Below are positions 21,895 to 27,513 of a stretch of 27,513 bases of DNA, one piece after another. A model generated the notes under the pieces. It was not told where the DNA came from, searched no databases, and saw only the letters and a program-made list of their open reading frames with translations. Source of the stretch: JAAYCB01 sp012744395. GTDB taxonomy: Bacteria > Planctomycetota > Planctomycetia > Pirellulales > Thermoguttaceae. The stretch spans positions 1 through 27,513 of the forward strand of contig JAQVNJ010000084.1 of the NCBI GenBank assembly GCA_028703175.1, in the 5' to 3' direction. Made by a program: the position numbers and the translations under genes. The first letter of the stretch is position 1; each line of letters opens with the position of its first letter.

Positions 21895-24291
21895 GTGCGA
21901 AAAGCGAGGATTCTGTTCACGGCAGCGGTTGTTGCCAGCATGTTGGCGCCGGCCAAGACTGCCCGGGCGGCGCGTTTCTTCCTCAAGGACGGCCGGATGT
22001 TGCAGGGCAAATATGCGCCGGTTGCGGGGCTCTCCGAGCGGCTTGCAGCGCCGTCGAGCGATGCCGGCGTGATCCGGCAGATCGCCCTGATCAACGACGA
22101 CCTGCGGCGGACGTTCATCTGCGAGCGGCAGATTCTGGAAGTCCGCGAGGATGAGCCCGGCGAGGCCTTGGAGAAATTCCTTCTGCCCCAGCAGGCCCGC
22201 CGCAGCGGGCCGCAGATCACCAGCATGGGGCCGATCATCCGCAGCACGCCCTTCGACGAATTCGGGCGGCGGATTGTCACGGTCAACACATCCAAGGGCC
22301 AGGTGAACATGATCCAGGGGATCACGGAGCTGACGCCGGTTTGGACCAAGGCCGAGGGGATCAAGTACTTCGTCTCCGATACGCGGTTGGCAACCAGTTC
22401 GATCCCGCCGGAGATCCTCGAGAAGATGCTGCGGCGGCTTGTCGGCACGAGCGATCCGGAGCAGCGGAAGAAGCTCGCCCGCTTCTACATCCAGGCCGAG
22501 CGCTACGAAGCGGCGACGGCCGAACTGGAGGCGATGCTGTCGGAATCCAACGACGCCGCGATCCGGGAGCAGTTGGAGCCGACGATCCGGGCGCTGAAGC
22601 AGATGGCCTCGCGGCGGTTGCTGAACGAGCTGCAACTGCGCCGCGCCGCGGGGCAGCATTCGTTCGTTTACTCGACTCTGAAGGTCTTCCCCACCGAGGG
22701 GGTCGCCGGGGAGATTCTCCAGCAGGTGCGGGAGATGATCGACCAATTCGACGCCGAGCTGGGCCGCCGCGAGCAGGCCCTGAAGACGTTCGACGGGCTG
22801 CTGGCCAAGCTGGAACTGGAGGCCGACCGGCAGAAGATCGGCGCCCTCCGCGAGGAGCTCGCCGGCCATCTGAATCTCAGCACGTTGAACCGGATGGCGG
22901 CATTCATGCAGATGGCGGGCGACGAGACGATGACGCCGCAGGAGCGGCTTGCCCTGGCGATCAGCGGGTGGCTGGTGGGCGCCGACCAGGCGACGGTCAA
23001 CCTGCCGGTGGCCCTCTCGATGTACGCTGTTCGCGGGCTGGTCCGCGAGTACCTGACCACGCCCGACGCGCTGAAGCGGAGCCAGATTCTCGCCGAGATC
23101 CGGGCGCAGGAGGCGGGGACGACGGCCTATGTCGCCCGGCTCGTGCGATGGATGCTCCCGCTGGTCGAGCTGCCTGCGGAGAGCCAGAAAGAAACCGGGT
23201 ATTACGAGCTCAGCGTCACCGGCCCCGACGGGACGCCGATCCCCTATTGGGTCCAGGTGCCGCCGGAATACGATCCCTTGCGGCGCTACCCGCTGATCGT
23301 CAGCCTCAACGGCGCCGGCACGAATCCCCAGTTGCAGATCGACTGGTGGGCGGGCGCGTGGCAGGAGGGAGGCTGGCGGGCCGGCCAGGCCTCGCGCCAC
23401 GGCTACATCGTGATGGCGCCCAAGTGGAGCGGAGATCACCAGTCGAGTTACGAATACTCGGCCCTCGAACACGGCGCCGTGCTCTACGCGCTCCGCGACG
23501 CCTTCAGGCGGTTCTCGATCGACACGGACCGCGTGTTCCTCTCCGGCCATTCGATGGGGGGCGACGCGGCCTGGGATATCGGGCTGGCCCATCCCGATCT
23601 CTGGGCCGGCGTGATCCCGATCGTCGCCCGCTCCGATCGCTACTGCACACTCTATTGGGAAAACGCGGCGCTGCTGCCGTTCTACGTCGTTTCCGGCGAA
23701 CTCGACGGCGACAAGATGGTGCAGAACGCCCGCGATCTCGACCGCTGCCTGAAACGCAACTACCCGGTCACCGTCGTCGAATACATCGGCCGCGGGCACG
23801 AGGACTTCTCGGACGAGATCCAGCGGCTCTTCGACTGGATGGGCCGATGCAAACGCGACTTCTTTCCCAAAAACTTCACGACCAGGTCGATGCGGCCCTG
23901 GGACAGCTTCTTCTGGTGGGTGGAGTTGTCGGATATGCCGCCCAAGAGCATCGTGCTGCCCGCCGACTGGCCGGGACAGGGCTCGCGCTGGCTGGAGACC
24001 AAGGCCCGCGTGACGGAGAAAAACACGATTTACGTGACCAGCGGGGCCCGCCGCGTGACCGTCTGGCTGACGCCGGAGATGCTCGACTTCGACCAGCAGG
24101 TCAATATCACGATCAACGGGCAGAGGATCACGACGCGGGCCGTCCCCGCGGCGGCCGGCAGGAGCCCCTCGGACCGCAGCGATCGCCCCTCGCGGCTGCG
24201 GTTCGTCGAACCCGACCTGGAGACCCTCCTGGAGGACGTTCGCACCCGCGGCGACCGCGAGCATCCCTTTTGGGCCAAAGTCGAGAACTGA
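21895..24291 (+). CDS. Large secreted alpha/beta-hydrolase (prolyl-oligopeptidase/esterase-like) with unknown N-terminal domain
   Basis: 798 residues. A signal peptide (ILFTAAVVASMLAPAKTARA) is followed by a planctomycete-type start RFFLKDGRMLQGKYAP and a helical region of about 350 residues with no family I know. The C-terminal alpha/beta-hydrolase domain starts near 440 (GYYELSVTGPDGTPIPYWVQVPPEYDP) and has nucleophile GHSMGG (Ser about 553), Asp in GELDGDKMV (about 604) and His in GRGHEDF (about 635), a complete triad. A small beta domain follows (WLETKARVTEKNTIYVTSG). Start: GTG 21895, because GAGGAG lies 8 nt upstream at 21881-21886 and the signal peptide follows at once; the ATG-like start at 21823 has no such site. 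Probably a periplasmic esterase or peptidase; the substrate is unknown. Confidence 0.85.
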   Translation: MRKARILFTAAVVASMLAPAKTARAARFFLKDGRMLQGKYAPVAGLSERLAAPSSDAGVIRQIALINDDLRRTFICERQILEVREDEPGEALEKFLLPQQARRSGPQITSMGPIIRSTPFDEFGRRIVTVNTSKGQVNMIQGITELTPVWTKAEGIKYFVSDTRLATSSIPPEILEKMLRRLVGTSDPEQRKKLARFYIQAERYEAATAELEAMLSESNDAAIREQLEPTIRALKQMASRRLLNELQLRRAAGQHSFVYSTLKVFPTEGVAGEILQQVREMIDQFDAELGRREQALKTFDGLLAKLELEADRQKIGALREELAGHLNLSTLNRMAAFMQMAGDETMTPQERLALAISGWLVGADQATVNLPVALSMYAVRGLVREYLTTPDALKRSQILAEIRAQEAGTTAYVARLVRWMLPLVELPAESQKETGYYELSVTGPDGTPIPYWVQVPPEYDPLRRYPLIVSLNGAGTNPQLQIDWWAGAWQEGGWRAGQASRHGYIVMAPKWSGDHQSSYEYSALEHGAVLYALRDAFRRFSIDTDRVFLSGHSMGGDAAWDIGLAHPDLWAGVIPIVARSDRYCTLYWENAALLPFYVVSGELDGDKMVQNARDLDRCLKRNYPVTVVEYIGRGHEDFSDEIQRLFDWMGRCKRDFFPKNFTTRSMRPWDSFFWWVELSDMPPKSIVLPADWPGQGSRWLETKARVTEKNTIYVTSGARRVTVWLTPEMLDFDQQVNITINGQRITTRAVPAAAGRSPSDRSDRPSRLRFVEPDLETLLEDVRTRGDREHPFWAKVEN

Positions 24292-24332
24292 CCCCGCCGG
24301 AGAACGCGAGGATCGCTGCAGCCGGGCGGCGG

Positions 24333-24355
24333 ATCGGCGGATTGAGGCCGCCGAT
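24333..24355 (+). terminator. Hairpin downstream of the hydrolase gene
   Basis: ATCGGCGG (24333-24340) and CCGCCGAT (24348-24355) form a perfect 8-bp stem with a 7-nt loop, 41 nt after the stop codon. It is followed by TCTGG rather than a T-run, so it is a possible but unproved terminator. Confidence 0.4.
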
Positions 24356-24544
24356 TCTGGACGACGGGCGTGGCGGCCGCCAGGGAACACGATCTGCGCG
24401 CCGCGGAGAACTACCTGGGCGCTGGACGGTTGATCCGCACCGCGGGCTTTCGGACAATAGATCGCGCGGCGCGCGGCCGCAAAGCGCGAATCCACGTGAC
24501 CTTCAACACTTCCCCCGTTGACGTTGCCGCGGAGTCCCTTTTCC

Positions 24545-24919
24545 ATGCTCCATCTTGACAACCCAGCGGCTGTGTTTGTCGTCTTCGCACTGTTCGCGGC
24601 GGGGCTTGTCGTCTACCCGTTGATCAGGACCGAACGACTTCGGGTCGCGCCGTCGAAGATCGTCGCCCTCGTAATTGCCGCCGGCATCTGCGTTTACAGT
24701 GGAGCGTTCGCGGTTTTTTTGGCTCTCCTCTGGCCGCTCTCATTGATCTGGTTTCCTGAATACTGGGGCGCCTGCAGGGGCTTCATCTTTCGCGGACAAT
24801 ACATCGACGAAGAGTCGCCACCGATTCTCATTGCATGGATCGGCTGGCTGTTTCTGATTGTCTTCCCGCTGTTCTTAGCGTTCACACGAGCGGCATCAAT
24901 CTGGCCAAGAGTACGCTGA
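24545..24919 (+). CDS. Small membrane protein of unknown function
   Basis: 124 residues with three hydrophobic segments (AVFVVFALFAAGLVVYPLI, IVALVIAAGICVYSGAFAVFLALLW, LIAWIGWLFLIVFPLFLAF) and a short hydrophilic loop (RGFIFRGQYIDEES). ATG 24545 has GGAG about 11 nt upstream; an upstream in-frame start at 24518 is possible. Base composition is visibly lower in GC than its neighbours, which may mean recent acquisition. The 3' end overlaps that of the convergent gluconate permease gene by 38 bp. I do not recognise the family. Confidence 0.6.
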   Translation: MLHLDNPAAVFVVFALFAAGLVVYPLIRTERLRVAPSKIVALVIAAGICVYSGAFAVFLALLWPLSLIWFPEYWGACRGFIFRGQYIDEESPPILIAWIGWLFLIVFPLFLAFTRAASIWPRVR

Positions 24920-26357
24920 AGACGAATCCGAGGCAACCGACGATCGCGAGGATCACCGTCCAGGCCTTCAGCGTTTCGACCTCCGTCAGCCCGCTCATCC
25001 GCGAAACGATCCAGAAGCCCGAGTCGTTCATCCAGCTTCCGACCTGCGAGCCGGAGCCGATCGCCGTGCAGAGGTAGACGGGATGGCAGCCGAGCATCTC
25101 GGGCGTCAATCCCATGGCAGCGATCATGCTCGAAGTGACGATCATCGCCACGGTGCTCGATCCCTGGGCGAGTTTCATCACCGAGGAGACGCCGAAGGCC
25201 AGGGCGAGCATCGCCAGGCCCATGTCCTGCCCGTTGGAACCGGCCATTTTCAGGATCGACTCCTTGACGCCGGCCTGCTGCAAGGCCGTGCCGAACGCGC
25301 CGCCCGCCGCCGTGATCAGGATGATCACCCCCCCGGACATGAGGGCGGTTTCCGTGACCTGGCCCAGCCGGCTGAAGGTGAGTTTACGGTAGATCATCAG
25401 GATCGCCATGGCGAGGATCGCCGACAGCAGCAGGGCCATGTTCGGATCGCCCAGAAACCCGGTGATCGGCAGAACCCGCGCGAGAATCTCGCTTCCGCCG
25501 GATTGCACGGCGGCCGCCTTGGCGATCGTGTGGGCCGAGATCAGGACGACGGGCAGGACGATCGGGCCCAGCGAGAGCCAGAGCGGCGGCAGTTGCTCGT
25601 CGGCCAGGGGCGTGGTCTCTTCCTCGCCGGTGTAGGGCCGCATCGGCAGATCGAGGATGCGGCCCATCAACCCGCAAACCGGGAAGACCGCGATCGCCGT
25701 GGCCAATCCGACCAGCGCGCCGACCATGATCATGATCCCCAGGTCGACGCCGAGGTTCTCGGCCATGAACAGCGGGCCCGGCGTGGGCGGGACGAGCGCG
25801 TGCGTGATCGCCGCGCCGGTCCCGACCGAGAGAATATAGACTATGTAGTTCTTCCGCGTGCTCCGCCAGAGCGACCGGGCCAGCGGCACGAGCAGATAGA
25901 AGACCGTGTCGAAGAAGACCGGGATCGAGAGCACGAAACCGCTCGACATCAGTGCGATCGGGGCCCCCTTTTCACCCAACATTCTGAGAAACGACCGCAC
26001 GATGCGGTCGGCAGCGCCCGAATCCATCAGGCACTTGCCGATGATCGACGCCATGGCGATGACGATCGCGATCCTGCCCGCCGCCCCGCCGAAGGCGATC
26101 GCGACCCGCGCCGCCGCGTTCGAACCGATGAAACTCTCCGCCTGCTCCGCCGACCAGTGCTCGTCGACGGTTCTTTCGGCGGCAAACTGATGCAGCGCGT
26201 CGGGCCTGGCCAAGAGGGCCACGATGAGGGCCGCAATCACCAGCGCCACGAACGCGTTGAAGCGGAGAAACAAGATCAAGCCGATCACCGTGACGATCCC
26301 GATCAGAAGCACGATCAGGGGGTACCACGCCGCAAGAAACGGGAAGATCGAATCCAT
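24882..26357 (-). CDS. GntP-family gluconate:H+ symporter
   Basis: 491 residues, a 12-14 helix inner-membrane carrier of the GntP family that takes up gluconate or related sugar acids with protons. Typical features: N-terminal PLIVLLIGIVTVIGLILFLRF, the conserved FGGAAGRIAIVIAMASIIGKCLMDSGAADRI, SIPVFFDTVFYLLVPLA, GAAITHALVPPTPGPLFMAE, and the C-terminal SVMKLAQGSSTVAMIV and GSGSQVGSWMNDSGFW. Start: ATG 26357, at the usual N-terminus; the frame remains open to 26741 but passes through a 17-bp tandem repeat, so that part is not coding. No kinase or dehydrogenase for gluconate is nearby, so the exact sugar acid is uncertain. Confidence 0.93.
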   Translation of the reverse strand: MDSIFPFLAAWYPLIVLLIGIVTVIGLILFLRFNAFVALVIAALIVALLARPDALHQFAAERTVDEHWSAEQAESFIGSNAAARVAIAFGGAAGRIAIVIAMASIIGKCLMDSGAADRIVRSFLRMLGEKGAPIALMSSGFVLSIPVFFDTVFYLLVPLARSLWRSTRKNYIVYILSVGTGAAITHALVPPTPGPLFMAENLGVDLGIMIMVGALVGLATAIAVFPVCGLMGRILDLPMRPYTGEEETTPLADEQLPPLWLSLGPIVLPVVLISAHTIAKAAAVQSGGSEILARVLPITGFLGDPNMALLLSAILAMAILMIYRKLTFSRLGQVTETALMSGGVIILITAAGGAFGTALQQAGVKESILKMAGSNGQDMGLAMLALAFGVSSVMKLAQGSSTVAMIVTSSMIAAMGLTPEMLGCHPVYLCTAIGSGSQVGSWMNDSGFWIVSRMSGLTEVETLKAWTVILAIVGCLGFVFSVLLARLMPLV

Positions 26358-26503
26358 CGCGTCTGGCTCTCTCGAAGGGAAGGCAGGACCGCCGCGTGAG
26401 CGGATCGGAATTCGTGGCAGTCTATGCGGAACATCCCGCCGATGCAACCGTCGCGGCGGCAGGCCGCTCACGGAGCGGCCCGGCTCAACGTGGGCTGAAG
26501 CAC

Positions 26504-26554
26504 CGCGCAGTTTGAGACACCGCGTGGTTTGAGACACCGCGTGGTTTGAAACAT
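26504..26554. repeat. Three tandem 17-bp repeats
   Basis: CGCGCAGTTTGAGACAC (26504-26520), CGCGTGGTTTGAGACAC (26521-26537), CGCGTGGTTTGAAACAT (26538-26554), followed by CGCGGA. The copies differ at only a few positions. The block lies upstream of the gluconate permease and is not coding. Confidence 0.9.
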
Positions 26555-26844
26555 CGCGGACGAAGAGCGATGGAGCGCAGCACAACCACCCGTGCAGCGA
26601 CGATGCGTCGCCGGCAAACCACGATGCGGTCCAGAGAGAACCCTCAGGCTTGATTGCGGCACAGCCTGGGCATTGCAGATGAGGAAACGTCGGCATCTCC
26701 AGAACGGGAGCGTCAGCCCCCCCGGAAAACGGGTTCGCCATCTAAGCCCACGATCACGTCGTCTGCTTGCGGAGCACCGGGACCGCTCCGCACACCAGCG
26801 CGTCGACTGGTTCCGACGTAAGAAGCAACGCAGCGAAGCAAAGT

Positions 26845-26868
26845 GCCCGCGCGGCCGAGGCCGCGGGC
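26845..26868 (-). terminator. GC-rich hairpin downstream of the DUF1559 gene
   Basis: Arms 26845-26856 and 26859-26868 pair over 10 positions with a 2-nt bulge, 84 nt past the DUF1559 stop. No T-run follows on the minus strand (ACTTTGCTTC), so termination is only possible. Confidence 0.35.
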
Positions 26869-26951
26869 CGATCGATCCAACTGTGCCTGTTTGTGTTCAT
26901 AACCGTACGAATCCTTGGCTGCTATTGGCAGGAGACTCTCAGATGCACGAA

Positions 26952-27513
26952 TCAGGGGACCGCAGCGCTTTCTCCACCGTCCCGGCTACCAAGCGCGCCC
27001 CAGACGCCGTAGTTGCTCATTCCGCTCTCGACTAGGCCCAATGTCAGGTTGCCGCAGTCAATCGTTTCGGAAATGAACTGGACGGAGCCGTCGAGCATAC
27101 AGACGTTGCAGCCGCCCGGATGGTTGCTGGTTGGCGGTGCAATGATCCGCGATTCGGTAGGTGAAACGCCAACGGCACAACAACTCGGCGAGTTGGGTGG
27201 CAGGATTGTATTGAAGCCACTGGCAACACTCGAACCATCGGACCAATAGCGTCCCGTGAGACTATCGCCTCCATTGGGCGTAGGTGTCGAATACCTGCGG
27301 TTGACAATCGCGGCGTTCTTGCAGTTCAGCGGGACAATTCCGAGCATCTCGGTTCCCGCCGTACCACCGGCGAAGACACCCGCGGCTTGGGCAAATCCGC
27401 CCTTGACATCCGCTGGATTGTTGCCGACCACCCGTTCGCTGAAGGCCGCTGTGTTGCTCAAGCCATCCAAAACGGAGCCAAACTGGAAGGACACGGTGCC
27501 AACGGCCCCCGTA
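26952..27513 (-). CDS. DUF1559 prepilin-like protein, 5' part outside the window
   Basis: The C-terminal 186 residues of a DUF1559 protein, a very large planctomycete family with a type II secretion/type IV pilin-like N-terminus (not visible here). Seen are SVLDGLSNTAAFSERV, the family's central signature, then RRYSTPTPNGG, and the closing block SNHPGGCNVCMLDGSVQFISETID followed by VWGALGSRDGGE. The frame stays open to the window edge; the GTG at 27494 is internal, not a start. The role of the family is not established; surface or pseudopilus assembly is a common proposal. Base composition is lower in GC than in the central genes. Confidence 0.93.
   Translation of the reverse strand, partial: TGAVGTVSFQFGSVLDGLSNTAAFSERVVGNNPADVKGGFAQAAGVFAGGTAGTEMLGIVPLNCKNAAIVNRRYSTPTPNGGDSLTGRYWSDGSSVASGFNTILPPNSPSCCAVGVSPTESRIIAPPTSNHPGGCNVCMLDGSVQFISETIDCGNLTLGLVESGMSNYGVWGALGSRDGGESAAVP

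Larger units (their letters stand above)
26358..26951. other. Gene-free region with tandem repeats and hairpins
   Basis: About 590 nt between the gluconate permease start and the DUF1559 stop, with no supported gene. It contains the palindrome GGCCGCTC-ACG-GAGCGGCC (26462-26480), three 17-bp tandem repeats (26504-26554), a TGCGGAGC/GCTCCGCA stem with 9-nt loop (26768-26792), and a GC-rich hairpin at 26845-26868. No clear promoter for the permease was found. Confidence 0.6.

Noticed and set aside
21790..24561. A 923-codon open frame on the minus strand
   Set aside because: It is antisense to the secreted hydrolase, which has a signal peptide, ribosome binding site and catalytic triad; the antisense product is Arg/Pro/Gly rich with no motif.
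26358..26741. A 128-residue N-terminal extension of the gluconate permease
   Set aside because: The open frame passes through the 17-bp tandem repeats and has no hydrophobic or conserved segment; the GntP family starts at the ATG at 26357.

Overview
The window looks like a chromosomal segment of a high-GC planctomycete, probably of the Pirellulales type. The pointers are a DUF1559 prepilin-like protein with its C-terminal 'SNHPGG...DGSVQFI' signature, three DUF1080 (3-keto-disaccharide hydrolase type) domains in two proteins, a beta-helix secreted protein, small zinc-ribbon/membrane proteins, loosely packed genes on both strands, and abundant short intergenic repeats. This assignment is inference from gene content; no rRNA or tRNA is present to confirm it.

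Layout. 1-225 is an array of ~42-bp repeats with a hairpin core; it runs into the 3' end of a GT39/ArnT-like membrane glycosyltransferase (minus strand). A small zinc-ribbon gene (plus) then converges with the SOS mutagenesis operon imuA-imuB-dnaE2 (minus, 7861 down to 2200). The operon has a readable promoter (TTGACA, 17 nt, TACACT) with a GTAC-N4-GTAC operator-like palindrome over the -10, a remnant of an IS200/REP-associated tyrosine transposase between imuB and dnaE2, and a 7-nt simple repeat inserted in frame into both polymerase-type genes. A second copy of the ~42-bp repeat array (8034-8275) separates imuA from a TauE/SafE-type permease and encodes the permease's last ~40 residues. A macrodomain gene follows.

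10130-11885 is a two-gene plus-strand unit (secreted beta-helix protein, DUF1080 protein). 16248-12164 on the minus strand holds a double-DUF1080 secreted protein, then a heptaheme cytochrome c with a C-terminal membrane anchor and a diheme-b-type membrane cytochrome, which together look like a quinone-to-periplasm electron transfer module. A cardiolipin-synthase-type phospholipase D converges with an endonuclease/exonuclease/phosphatase family protein. A lipoprotein-like aldose 1-epimerase converges on a zinc-ribbon membrane protein; a small membrane protein and a large secreted alpha/beta-hydrolase diverge from each other; a small low-GC membrane protein converges with a GntP-family gluconate permease. 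The window ends inside a DUF1559 gene.

Most interesting points: the regulated imuA-imuB-dnaE2 operon invaded by three classes of repeat/mobile sequence, the hairpin repeat arrays that supply the 3' ends of two unrelated genes, and the heptaheme c / cytochrome b pair. No CRISPR array, prophage or complete insertion sequence was seen.
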